The notes under the pieces were generated by a model. The model made no database searches, was not told where the DNA came from, and worked only from the letters and a program-made list of their open reading frames with translations. Positions 1 to 10,260 of a stretch of 64,000 nt of DNA are shown piece by piece. The position numbers were made by a program, and so were the translations under genes. The stretch's first letter is position 1. Each line of letters opens with the position of its first letter. The stretch lies in assembly GCF_004785685.1 (NCBI RefSeq), contig NZ_SRPF01000002.1, positions 62,001 to 126,000 on the forward strand, written 5' to 3'. This DNA is from Marinobacter confluentis (lineage in GTDB: Bacteria > Pseudomonadota > Gammaproteobacteria > Pseudomonadales > Oleiphilaceae).

Positions 1-2199
1 CGCACTATTGCTGGCCCCGACGATCTGAGAGCCGAGCTCAGCGAAAAAGTCTACTCGGACGAAGTCAGCAGCGACATCGATTATTTCGTGGCCAAGCGCG
101 AAGAGCAGAAGCGTCGACACAAAAAATACGGCGATACCGAGTACAACCTGGAGCCCAACGTCAAGGGCTCACCGGGCGCGCTGCGAGACATCCAGACCAT
201 CGGCTGGATTACCAAACGGCATTTTGGCCTGCAGAACATCGCCGACCTGACCCGCTTCAGCATCCTGACCGAGGAAGAACACCAGATTCTGCTGCAGGGA
301 GAAACCTTTCTCTGGCAGATCCGGTATGGCCTGCAGTTGATTGCCGACCGCAACGAGAACCGGCTGCTGTTTGACCACCAGCGGGCCCTGGCACAGATGC
401 TCGGCTACAAGGATCAGGGCAAGCGCCTGGGCGTCGAGCTGATGATGCAGTCCTACTATCGTACGGTTCTGGCACTGGCCGAGCTCACCGACGTGATCCT
501 GCAGTATTACGATGAAGCGATCATTGGCGCCGGTGATGAGGATGACGTCCTGCCCCTGAACAAACGTTTCCAGATCCGCAACTTCTATATAGAAGCCGTC
601 AATAATCAGGTCTTCGCCTACTCTCCCTACGCCATCATGGAAATTTTCGTGCTGATGGCGCAGCATCCGGAAATCAAAGGCATAAGGGCGACCACCATCC
701 GCTCTCTGCGGGCCCATCGCCACCTGATTGATGATGCCTTCCGGTCCGACCTGGCGGTGACCTCTCTGTTCATGGAACTGTTGCGAACCCCCCATGAACT
801 GGACCAGACCCTGTCGGCGATGAAGAAATACAACGTGCTTGGCCGCTACCTGCCCGAGTTCGGCCAGATCATCGGCCAGATGCAGCACGACCTGTTTCAC
901 ATCTATACCGTTGACGCCCACACCATGCGGGTCATCCGCAACATGGTACAACTGGACAGCATCGAACTGCGGAACGATTACCCGCTCGCGTCCCGCCTGA
1001 TTCATCATCTTCCGAAGCTGGAAACCCTTTACATCGCCGGCCTTTACCACGACATCGCCAAAGGCCGCGGTGGTGACCACTCGGAACTGGGCGCTATTGA
1101 TGTGGAAGCTTTCTGCCAGCGCCATCACCTCAGCGACCGGGACACCCAGCTGGCGTCCTGGCTGGTGGAAAATCACCTGTTGATGTCGATGACCGCCCAG
1201 CGCAAGGACATATCCGACCCGGATATCATTTTTGCTTTTGCCCAGTCCGTACCCAGCCAGGTGCACCTGGACTACCTGTATGTACTGACGGTATGCGACA
1301 TCAGCGCCACCAACCCGAAACTCTGGAACACCTGGCGGGCTTCGCTGTTGCGCCAGCTGTATATCGAGGCCAAGCGGGCGCTGCGCCGCAATTCCCAGAC
1401 TCCGGTGGACCGCCACGAATGGGTACGCGCTACCCAGTCTGAAGCGCGGGAAATCCTGCACGCGCAGAACATGACCGACGAGCAGATCGACGGCATCTGG
1501 GAAACCATGGACGAAGACTACTTCCTCCAGGATTCCACCGTGGATATCGCCTGGCAGACCGCTGCGATCATCCGCCATGGCGGCGACCCCGACCCGCTGG
1601 TGATGATCCGGGATACCCGTGGCGGACCGACTGATGGCTATTCCCAGATCATCATCTACATGCACGACCGCATAGACCTGTTTGCAGCGACCACTGCGGT
1701 GCTGGAACAGCTCAATCTGAACATCGTCGACGCCCGCATCAGCTCCAGCGACGGCCCCTACTCTGTCAGCTCCTATATTGTTCTGGATGAAAAACACAAA
1801 CCCCTGGGCATTGACCCGGCCCGAAAAGACCGCGTCCGCCAGCGGCTGATCGAGGAACTGGACGATCCCGATGATTACCCGGACATCATCCATCGCCGCA
1901 CACCGCGCCAACTGAAGCATTTCGCCTTCCCGACGGAGGTGACGTTCTATAACGACACGGTAAACCAGCGCACGGTGATGGAAGTGATCACCCCGGACCG
2001 CCCCGGCCTGTTGGCAAGGGTCGGCCAGGTTTTGCTGGAACACCGGGTAAGACTGACCAACGCCAAGATCGCAACGCTTGGTGAACGGGTGGAGGACGTG
2101 TTCTTCGTTACGGATGAGTACGGCGAACCAATCCATGACCCTGAAGCCTGCCGTTCCCTGCAGCGGGATCTGTGCACAACCCTGGACGACCTGACATGA
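1..2199 (+). CDS. glnD: Bifunctional uridylyltransferase/uridylyl-removing enzyme GlnD (5' end outside window)
   Basis: The frame is open from the first base, so this is the C-terminal 732 residues of a protein of roughly 880-900. GlnD uridylylates and deuridylylates PII proteins according to glutamine level. Visible parts are the end of the nucleotidyltransferase domain (EPNVKGSPGALRDIQT, near residue 55 of the visible part), an HD phosphohydrolase domain (HDIAKGRGGDHSELGA, near 350) that removes UMP, and two C-terminal ACT domains beginning near DRIDLFAATTAVLEQ and TVMEVITPDRPGLLARV that sense glutamine. The nucleotidyl-transfer catalytic aspartates lie upstream of the window. Its stop overlaps the start of dapC (ATGA), so the two are probably translationally coupled. 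Confidence 0.97.
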   Translation, partial: RTIAGPDDLRAELSEKVYSDEVSSDIDYFVAKREEQKRRHKKYGDTEYNLEPNVKGSPGALRDIQTIGWITKRHFGLQNIADLTRFSILTEEEHQILLQGETFLWQIRYGLQLIADRNENRLLFDHQRALAQMLGYKDQGKRLGVELMMQSYYRTVLALAELTDVILQYYDEAIIGAGDEDDVLPLNKRFQIRNFYIEAVNNQVFAYSPYAIMEIFVLMAQHPEIKGIRATTIRSLRAHRHLIDDAFRSDLAVTSLFMELLRTPHELDQTLSAMKKYNVLGRYLPEFGQIIGQMQHDLFHIYTVDAHTMRVIRNMVQLDSIELRNDYPLASRLIHHLPKLETLYIAGLYHDIAKGRGGDHSELGAIDVEAFCQRHHLSDRDTQLASWLVENHLLMSMTAQRKDISDPDIIFAFAQSVPSQVHLDYLYVLTVCDISATNPKLWNTWRASLLRQLYIEAKRALRRNSQTPVDRHEWVRATQSEAREILHAQNMTDEQIDGIWETMDEDYFLQDSTVDIAWQTAAIIRHGGDPDPLVMIRDTRGGPTDGYSQIIIYMHDRIDLFAATTAVLEQLNLNIVDARISSSDGPYSVSSYIVLDEKHKPLGIDPARKDRVRQRLIEELDDPDDYPDIIHRRTPRQLKHFAFPTEVTFYNDTVNQRTVMEVITPDRPGLLARVGQVLLEHRVRLTNAKIATLGERVEDVFFVTDEYGEPIHDPEACRSLQRDLCTTLDDLT

Positions 2200-3398
2200 A
2201 CCCTGATCTGGACCGACTGCACCCCTACCCGTTCGAGAAACTAAGCAGCCTGAAAGCAGGCATCCGGGTGCCCGGGCATTTGCGCTCCATTTCCCTGGGG
2301 ATTGGCGAACCCAAGCATCCGTCACCGGATTTTGTGAAACAGGTAATCGCAGACAACCTCGACAAGCTGGCCAATTACCCCAGCACCCGAGGCATCGATG
2401 AATTGCGCCAGGCCATTGCCGACTGGGCCACGCGGCGATTTTCACTGACGCCCGGAACACTGACGCCGGAACATCACATCGTGCCGGTCAACGGCACCCG
2501 CGAAGGCATTTTCTCACTGGTACAGTCCGTAGTGGACAGCAGCAGGCCGGCAACGGTGGTGAGTCCCAATCCGTTCTATCAGGTTTACGAAGGCGCCGCG
2601 TTTCTGGCAGGCGCAACACCCCACTACCTGGCCTGCGATGCCGCCCACGATTTCATTCCGGACTTTGACCGGGTGCCAACCTCCGTGTGGGAGGATTGCC
2701 AGGTGCTGTTCCTCTGCTCCCCTGGCAACCCCAGTGGATCGGTGATGCCCCGGAAAACCCTGGCACGAGTGATTGAACTGGCTGACCGATACGATTTCAT
2801 CGTGGCCTCTGACGAGTGCTATTCCGAGCTCTACCCCGATGAAAACAACCCGCCTGAAGGTCTGCTACAGACCTGCGCCGCCATCGGTCGAGATGATTTC
2901 GCCCGGTGCATCGTGTTCCACAGCCTGTCCAAACGCAGCAATCTGCCGGGCCTGCGGTCAGGATTCGTGGCCGGGGATGCAAGCGTTCTGGCGGGGTTCC
3001 TGAAATACCGCACCTACCACGGCTGCGCCATGCCGATTCACAACCAGCTGGCCAGTATCGCTGCCTGGCAGGATGAAGATCACGTTCGGGAAAACCGTGC
3101 GGCCTACCGGGCCAAATTCGAGGCCGTTGTGCCCATTCTGCGCGAAGTCATGGACGTGGATTTTCCCGATGCCGGTTTCTACCTCTGGCCGGAAACGCCG
3201 TTTGACGACGAAACCTTCGCCCGGGAATTGTCCGCGCAGCAAAACGTTCACGTTTTGCCCGGCCGCTACCTGTCCCGCACAGTAGATGGCCACAACCCCG
3301 GTGAGAACCGGGTGCGCATGGCACTGGTTGCCCCGGTTGACGAGTGCGTTGAGGCGGCAAAGCGAATCGTTACTTTTGTGAGGAATTACCAACCGTGA
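2196..3398 (+). CDS. dapC: Succinyldiaminopimelate transaminase DapC
   Basis: A 400-residue PLP-dependent class I/II aminotransferase. It makes N-succinyl-LL-diaminopimelate from the keto intermediate and glutamate in the succinylase branch of the lysine/peptidoglycan pathway. The PLP-binding lysine sits in HSLSKRSNLPGLRSGF, and NPFYQVYEG and CSPGNPSG are typical fold-type I motifs. I chose the ATG at 2196 (MNPDLDRLHPYPF) because it overlaps the glnD stop as ATGA; an in-frame GTG at 2172 would add eight residues inside glnD. The neighbours dapD and dapE catalyse the preceding and following steps, which supports DapC over a generic aminotransferase. Confidence 0.95.
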   Translation: MNPDLDRLHPYPFEKLSSLKAGIRVPGHLRSISLGIGEPKHPSPDFVKQVIADNLDKLANYPSTRGIDELRQAIADWATRRFSLTPGTLTPEHHIVPVNGTREGIFSLVQSVVDSSRPATVVSPNPFYQVYEGAAFLAGATPHYLACDAAHDFIPDFDRVPTSVWEDCQVLFLCSPGNPSGSVMPRKTLARVIELADRYDFIVASDECYSELYPDENNPPEGLLQTCAAIGRDDFARCIVFHSLSKRSNLPGLRSGFVAGDASVLAGFLKYRTYHGCAMPIHNQLASIAAWQDEDHVRENRAAYRAKFEAVVPILREVMDVDFPDAGFYLWPETPFDDETFARELSAQQNVHVLPGRYLSRTVDGHNPGENRVRMALVAPVDECVEAAKRIVTFVRNYQP

Positions 3399-3739
3399 AA
3401 ATCTTTGGCATCCGCAACTGCGATACCGTCAAGAAAGCCCGTAAATGGCTCGACGACGCCGGCATCGATTACCAGTTTCATGATTTCAAGAAGGATGGCC
3501 TGAGCCCGGACACCCTGACGCAGTGGGAGAAATCCCTGGGCTGGGAAGCCCTGGTGAACAGGCGCGGCACTACCTGGAGAAAACTGCCCGAGCAGGTTCG
3601 TGATAATATCAGCGCCAGCACGGCCCATGAACTGATGCTGGACAACCCATCGCTGATCAAGCGGCCGGTGGTCGAGACCAGCGGCGGCGTCAGCGTCGGT
3701 TTCAACGCAGATGACTGGGCCAGCCAGTTCAAACACTAA
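3395..3739 (+). CDS. ArsC/Spx family thioredoxin-fold protein (YffB-like)
   Basis: A 114-residue protein of the ArsC/Spx family, often named YffB or Spx/MgsR-type. The N-terminus MKIFGIRNCDTVKKARKWL carries the single catalytic-type cysteine followed by a conserved lysine four residues on. WRKLPE and the late segment around HELMLDNPSLIKRPVV are family signatures. The start is GTG at 3395, overlapping the dapC stop by four bases. YffB-like genes commonly sit between dapC and dapD or dapE in gammaproteobacteria. Their function is not settled: a glutathione-dependent thiol reductase has been suggested. Only one active-site cysteine is visible, so true arsenate reductase activity is uncertain. 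Confidence 0.9.
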   Translation: MKIFGIRNCDTVKKARKWLDDAGIDYQFHDFKKDGLSPDTLTQWEKSLGWEALVNRRGTTWRKLPEQVRDNISASTAHELMLDNPSLIKRPVVETSGGVSVGFNADDWASQFKH

Positions 3740-3770
3740 CTTTCAACATTAATCATTCAGGAGCACATCA

Positions 3771-5937
<2,167 letters not shown>

Positions 5938-5939
5938 TA

Positions 5940-6200
5940 TCAATAATGAGGCGGAGGCGCCTCGTCTTCTTCCTTGCGGATATTTGAGGATGACACTTCC
6001 TTGAGCTGGTTGTTCAGGTGCTTTTTGGCTTCCCAGAGCTCACGGATATCCAGCTCCTGCCGAGCCACCTGTTCGCTCAGGGTATTGATCAGGTCATCCT
6101 GAAAGGCAACCCGTGTTTCAAGCTCGTCCAGCCGCCGGGCCAGTTCACCGGAACTATCGCGGCGGCTGTTTGCGTTATTCGCTGTGCTCATGCTCACCAT
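5940..6200 (-). CDS. slyX: SlyX family protein
   Basis: A small 86-residue protein that is almost entirely one predicted coiled coil (RRLDELETRVAFQDDLINTL onward) with a charged, proline-rich tail ending PPPHY, as in SlyX of E. coli. Its function is not known; the name comes from proximity to slyD in enteric bacteria. The start could be the ATG at 6200 or the ATG at 6191. It ends two bases from the dapE stop and points the opposite way, so the genes are convergent with no room for a separate terminator. Confidence 0.85.
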   Translation of the reverse strand: MVSMSTANNANSRRDSSGELARRLDELETRVAFQDDLINTLSEQVARQELDIRELWEAKKHLNNQLKEVSSSNIRKEEDEAPPPHY

Positions 6201-6242
6201 GCTTGGTCAGCGCCTCCCGTTATCTGGTATCATTCCGCCTTT

Positions 6243-6272
6243 ATTCGCCCCCGGTATTCGCTTCGGGCGAAT
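6243..6272. repeat. Inverted repeat in the slyX / cold-shock-domain intergenic region
   Basis: ATTCGCCC at 6243-6250 is the exact inverse complement of GGGCGAAT at 6265-6272, with a 14-base spacer. It lies between two divergent genes, about 80 bases before the cold-shock-domain start. It could be an operator or a hairpin in the 5' leader. No run of T follows, so it is not a typical intrinsic terminator. Confidence 0.4.
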
Positions 6273-6350
6273 TTCACCACCGGATACACGAGTTTACCCG
6301 AGATCCGGTTCTTTATCGTCAGTGTTACAAGAATGGAGAAAAAGTAGTCC

Positions 6351-6938
6351 ATGCGAAATCCAGCAAAAGCGATCGTTCTCGCCCTTTTGGTCGCTATCCC
6401 GTCACCGTTTATCCTTGGCTTTCTGTTGGTGACCTTCACCCCGGAACTTTTCCAGATTCTGTCAGCATCCGGAACCAGCGAACTGGCCAATAACACCACG
6501 TTCGTTCTTGGCAGTGGCCAGGGCATTGCAGCCTATATTCTGTCCGTCATCCTGTTTGCTCTCGCGGGCTTCTGTACCGTTGCTCTGGCTGCCAAGCCAC
6601 CCTCCAAGATGAATACCGGTAATACCGGCGCCAGTGCAAAACGGGCGCCCGCCAAAGCCGCGCCGCGTCAATCGAAGCCCCGCCAGCAGGACTTTGACGA
6701 CCAGGGCCATGACGATACCGGCCCCGAAGGCAATGAAGAAGGCACTGTCAAGTGGTTCAATGTGAAGAAAGGTTTTGGCTTTATCGTTCGTGACAGCGGC
6801 GACGAAATTTTCGTGCATTTCCGGGCTATTCGTGGCCAGGGACGCCGCGTTCTACGCCAGGGCCAGCTCGTACGGTTTGACGTAGTGGATGCCGATAAAG
6901 GCCTTCAGGCAGACAACGTGTCTATTCTGGAAGACTGA
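6351..6938 (+). CDS. Membrane-anchored cold-shock-domain protein
   Basis: A 195-residue protein with two parts. Residues 7-30 (AIVLALLVAIPSPFILGF) and 60-80 (IAAYILSVILFALAGFCTVA) are predicted membrane helices. A basic, alanine-rich linker follows, and then a complete cold-shock domain from about 130 to the end: GTVKWFNVKKGFGFIVRD contains RNP1 (KGFGFI), and EIFVHFRAI resembles RNP2 (usually VFVHF). Cold-shock domains bind single-stranded RNA or DNA, so this protein probably holds a nucleic-acid-binding domain at the cytoplasmic membrane. The start follows GGAGAAAAAG by several bases. It is a single gene closed by a strong hairpin terminator. Confidence 0.85.
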   Translation: MRNPAKAIVLALLVAIPSPFILGFLLVTFTPELFQILSASGTSELANNTTFVLGSGQGIAAYILSVILFALAGFCTVALAAKPPSKMNTGNTGASAKRAPAKAAPRQSKPRQQDFDDQGHDDTGPEGNEEGTVKWFNVKKGFGFIVRDSGDEIFVHFRAIRGQGRRVLRQGQLVRFDVVDADKGLQADNVSILED

Positions 6939-6970
6939 TAGCGATCGTTCTGAACCATCGGAACACACTG

Positions 6971-6997
6971 AAAGAGGCAGCGAACAGCTGCCTTTTT
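6971..6997 (+). terminator. Intrinsic terminator after the cold-shock-domain gene
   Basis: AGGCAGC (6975-6981) and GCTGCCT (6987-6993) form a seven-base-pair stem with a five-base loop, followed by TTTTT. It lies 35 bases beyond the plus-strand stop. The opposite gene ends at 6997, so the hairpin may also serve that strand, where the T tract is weaker. Confidence 0.8.
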
Positions 6998-7380
6998 CAG
7001 TTCCAGACCGCCAGTTGCTCACCGCGCTGATCAATGCGCCACCAGCGTTCATCTTCCACCGGCTCACCTTCTTTCCAATCGCCGGGGCTGCAACGAATCT
7101 CAGTGGCCAGGGCCTGCCAGGCACTGCGACCACACTCCAGATCCGAATCCCAGGGCAATTCCGCCCCTTCAATGATGAGAGATGCATAGCGTTTACCGCC
7201 CGCCTGCGGGTAGATGGTCGCCCTGATATCACACCCGTTATAGGCTGCCCGCGCCCTGATTGGCCTCACGCCCTGGACCAACTCCTCGCCGGGCAGATCC
7301 AGCTGATCAAGATGGCTGCCAAGCCACTGCCTGACAGCCAGAAGATCAAGATCACGAATATAGATTTCAAGGTCACGCAA
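6997..7380 (-). CDS. Hypothetical protein, downstream partner of the Clp-type ATPase
   Basis: I do not recognise a family. The protein is 127 residues, mildly acidic, with no membrane segment or signal peptide, rich in tryptophan near the end (WRIDQRGEQLAVWN). Segments such as RYASLIIEGAELPW look like beta strands. I prefer the TTG at 7380, which follows GGAGAG by seven bases and overlaps the upstream stop by eight bases. A TTG at 7443 in the same frame would give 148 residues but a 71-base overlap. The tight overlap with the ATPase gene suggests the two products work together. Confidence 0.65.
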   Translation of the reverse strand: MRDLEIYIRDLDLLAVRQWLGSHLDQLDLPGEELVQGVRPIRARAAYNGCDIRATIYPQAGGKRYASLIIEGAELPWDSDLECGRSAWQALATEIRCSPGDWKEGEPVEDERWWRIDQRGEQLAVWN

Positions 7381-8731
7381 GCCCAAACTCTCCGGTCTGA
7401 TTTTTATCGATCCTATATTGGCCTGACCGGCTACTGGCTGCAACCCGGCGATCCAGCTCTGCCTGAAGGTCGGCGGTTTTAAGAATCCTCAGCGAGCCCT
7501 GGCGTTCCCGTTCACGCCAGCGCGCCTCACAGGCATGCTGCCGGGCGTCTATCACCTCAACGGAACACTCAAATCCGTCAATGGCCTGGTGCCGGGCGAG
7601 CGCCAGTAACGATTGCCGGCGCAACGAGTCCGCCTGCCCGGCAAGCGCTGCGGCCTCCATCGGGCCACGCTCGGCGAACAGATGCAGACGGGCGGCAGCA
7701 GATTCCAGCCAGTTCAGCATGGCCCCCGGTGACGCAACCGATGGTTGCCGGTTTGCAGCTGCGTATTCCACCAGCCCCGGTGCCAGTTCAATACGCCAGC
7801 GCTTTTCAATGATTGGCTGATGAGCCGTCAGAATTGCCTGCTTCTGGCTGATGCTGCACGGCGGCATATTGAATGCCTGAAGAGACCGGCCAAGTATCTG
7901 CTGCAACTGCTCAACGGCTTTGTCGCTGGCTGGTGAATCCGGGCCGACCAGCAGCACAGACCCGGTAAAACCGGTCACCAATTCACGCGCGACACTGAAT
8001 TCCGAGGACATGAACGTGATCAGATCTGCCGGCGAGACATTATCCAGCACCAATGTGGGCATGACTGACTGTTCACTGGCCAGCACCTCTGCCTCGCGGC
8101 GGAGATTAACCTCAACGGCACCTCCCGGAAGTGCAGAGACCAGGGACCTGAGCAGGCTGCTTTTGCCGCTGCCACGCTCACCCCGGATCCATACCAGGGC
8201 CGGTGGATTTGCCGACAGCCGAACGCTGAGGTCATCAACCAGTTGCAACCAGCGGGCATCGGCCATGACCACCGGACGGTCGTCATCAGAGCTACCCGCG
8301 TGGCCGTCGCCCATCGGATCTGTCATGGCCACGGGCCAATGGCTGACCGCTTCCAGAACGGCAACGTAGGCTTTTTCCTGCAGCCGGTCTGAGCTTTGAA
8401 TCAGTGTCTGCAGAAGTTCGGGCCATTCCAGCCACACTGCGCCGGTCACTTCCCGGGCCCTATCCAACCAGTACACCAGCTGGGAAGACAGCAGATTGTC
8501 GCTGGCCACCTCAGTCACAATGGGTTGTTCGCACTGGATGGTCCGGGTCAGTTCGTCCAGGTCAACGCCCTGGCGCTGAAGAAAACGGCACAGCTCGGGA
8601 ATGTCGTCGAGCATGGCCAACAGCAGGTCTTCCAGGGTAACTGCATGCCCTCCGCGGCGGGTTACCCGGGCACGGGCATTCTGCAGAGCAGTCTGACAGT
8701 CGGGACTGAGGCATCCTTGCCAGTCTTCCAT
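7373..8731 (-). CDS. Clp N-domain / degenerate AAA+ ATPase
   Basis: A 452-residue protein. Residues 1-140 resemble the Clp N domain (LSPDCQTALQNARARVTRRG, then VTLEDLLLAML), a substrate or adaptor docking fold. A P-loop follows near 185 (GERGSGKSS, Walker A). The Walker B-like strand is PTLVLDNV, lacking the usual Asp-Glu pair. A later segment (AANRQPSVASPGAMLNWLESAAARLHL) resembles the lid of the first ATPase ring of ClpB/ClpV. There is no second ATPase ring. I chose ATG 8731, preceded by AGGGAGA; 35 more residues are open upstream but overlap the manC end. It follows manC by 31 bases. Its function is unknown: it may be a chaperone-like or scaffold protein. Confidence 0.7.
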   Translation of the reverse strand: MEDWQGCLSPDCQTALQNARARVTRRGGHAVTLEDLLLAMLDDIPELCRFLQRQGVDLDELTRTIQCEQPIVTEVASDNLLSSQLVYWLDRAREVTGAVWLEWPELLQTLIQSSDRLQEKAYVAVLEAVSHWPVAMTDPMGDGHAGSSDDDRPVVMADARWLQLVDDLSVRLSANPPALVWIRGERGSGKSSLLRSLVSALPGGAVEVNLRREAEVLASEQSVMPTLVLDNVSPADLITFMSSEFSVARELVTGFTGSVLLVGPDSPASDKAVEQLQQILGRSLQAFNMPPCSISQKQAILTAHQPIIEKRWRIELAPGLVEYAAANRQPSVASPGAMLNWLESAAARLHLFAERGPMEAAALAGQADSLRRQSLLALARHQAIDGFECSVEVIDARQHACEARWRERERQGSLRILKTADLQAELDRRVAASSRSGQYRIDKNQTGEFGLA

Positions 8732-8752
8732 GAACATCTCCCTGTTCGTTTC

Positions 8753-8770
8753 GGGGTCTGGGTCAGACCC
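8753..8770. repeat. Short palindrome overlapping the manC stop
   Basis: GGGTCTG and CAGACCC form an inverted repeat around a three-base centre, in the gap between manC and the downstream ATPase gene and overlapping the manC stop codon. The core matches the GGGGTCTGACCCC repeat pair at 14326-14382, so both probably belong to one REP-like family. Confidence 0.5.
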
Positions 8771-10169
8771 GGTTGTAGGTGTCCTCGAAGCGCACAATGT
8801 CGTCCTCGCCCAGATAACTTCCGGTCTGGACTTCAATCAGTTCCAGCGGAATAACGCCTGGATTGGTCAGGCGATGGGTCACACCAAGAGGAATGTACGT
8901 GGACTGGTCTTCCGTCAGCAGCAGAACTTCGTCGCCCCGGTTCACGGTGGCGGTGCCCTTCACGACCACCCAGTGCTCGGCGCGATGATGGTGCTTCTGC
9001 AGCGACAAGGAAGCCCCCGGCTTGACCGTAATCCGCTTGACCTGGAAACGCTCTCCGGTTGCGACACCCTCATAGGTCCCCCAGGGACGATGGACCTTTT
9101 TGTGGAAACGGTGCTCGGAACGGCCCTGGGCTTTCACCTGGGACACCAGCTTTTTCACATCCTGAACCCGGGACCGGTCGGCGACCAGCACCACATCGTC
9201 AGTTTCCACAATCACATGATCGGTCAGGCCCAGAGCCGCAATCAGACGACCTTCGGAATGAATGTAGGAGCCGGAAACGTCTTCGGTGATCACATCCCCT
9301 CGGCAGACATTGTCGTTTTCATCGTGCGGCTGGATGTCCCAGAGCGCAGACCAGGACCCGACATCTGACCAGCCGGCATCGAGCGGCACCACCACGGCAT
9401 CACGGGTTTTTTCCATGACTGCGTAGTCGATGGAGTCATCCGGGCACTGTTTGAAGGCATCGGCACCGACGCGGGTGAAGTCCATGTCCGCCTTGCGCTG
9501 GCTCCAGGCTTCGCGGCATGCAGCCATCATTGCGGGCTGCTGGCGCTCCAGTTCTTCAATGTAACGATCGGCGCGGAACAGGAACATACCGCTGTTCCAC
9601 AGGTAACCACCCTCGCTGAGGTAACGCTCGGCGGTGGCCTGATCCGGCTTTTCCACAAACGCCGCCACATCCTGATAGGTGCCATGGGATTCACCGGATT
9701 TGATATAGCCATAGCCGGTATGAGGTGCATCAGGAATAATGCCAAAGGTCACCAGTTTGCCCGCCCGCGCAGCTTTGGAACCCTCAGCGGTGGCCTGGCG
9801 AAATGCGTCGTTGTTTTTAAGCACGTGGTCAGAGGGCATGACCAGCAACAGTTCTTCCGGATTCTCTTCCGCGGCTGCCAGCGCCGCCAGGGCAATGGCC
9901 GGGGCGGTGTTGCGGCCCACCGGCTCAAGGATGATTCCCGCTGTGCGCTCCGGAGCCTGGGCCTGCAAGTGGGCGGCAACAACAAAACGGTGCTCCTCGT
10001 TGGTAATCGCCAGTACCCGCACCTGCTCATCAAGCTGGAGGCCACGATCAATGGTCTCTGCCAGCAGCGAGTCGTCTGACACAACCGGCAAAAACTGCTT
10101 CGGGAAAGCTTCACGGGAAAGCGGCCACAGTCGTGTGCCTGAGCCACCTGAGAGAATCACTGCCAGCAT
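8763..10169 (-). CDS. Mannose-1-phosphate guanylyltransferase / mannose-6-phosphate isomerase
   Basis: A 468-residue bifunctional enzyme of the AlgA/ManC/CpsB type. It makes GDP-mannose for surface polysaccharide from mannose-1-phosphate and GTP, and interconverts fructose-6-phosphate and mannose-6-phosphate. The N-terminal nucleotidyltransferase has the signature ILSGGSGTRLWPLSRE and FVEKPD. The C-terminal cupin isomerase domain (from about 345) carries the metal-binding cluster SLQKHHHRAEHWVVV. No other polysaccharide gene is nearby. It is first in a minus-strand transcription unit with the Clp-type ATPase. Confidence 0.95.
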   Translation of the reverse strand: MLAVILSGGSGTRLWPLSREAFPKQFLPVVSDDSLLAETIDRGLQLDEQVRVLAITNEEHRFVVAAHLQAQAPERTAGIILEPVGRNTAPAIALAALAAAEENPEELLLVMPSDHVLKNNDAFRQATAEGSKAARAGKLVTFGIIPDAPHTGYGYIKSGESHGTYQDVAAFVEKPDQATAERYLSEGGYLWNSGMFLFRADRYIEELERQQPAMMAACREAWSQRKADMDFTRVGADAFKQCPDDSIDYAVMEKTRDAVVVPLDAGWSDVGSWSALWDIQPHDENDNVCRGDVITEDVSGSYIHSEGRLIAALGLTDHVIVETDDVVLVADRSRVQDVKKLVSQVKAQGRSEHRFHKKVHRPWGTYEGVATGERFQVKRITVKPGASLSLQKHHHRAEHWVVVKGTATVNRGDEVLLLTEDQSTYIPLGVTHRLTNPGVIPLELIEVQTGSYLGEDDIVRFEDTYNRV

Positions 10170-10260
10170 GAATCATCCTTGGTCTGAATTTGTCGGAATT
10201 TTACCTTAAAGCCCGCGGTAATGTCCCGCCAGGGCTGATTAAATCCCGTATGCTAGGGCA

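Noticed and set aside
169..2460. 763-codon open frame on the minus strand opposite glnD and dapC
   Set aside because: It mirrors the codon structure of glnD, has no recognisable domain, and the plus-strand product is a clear GlnD. It is an antisense shadow in GC-rich DNA.
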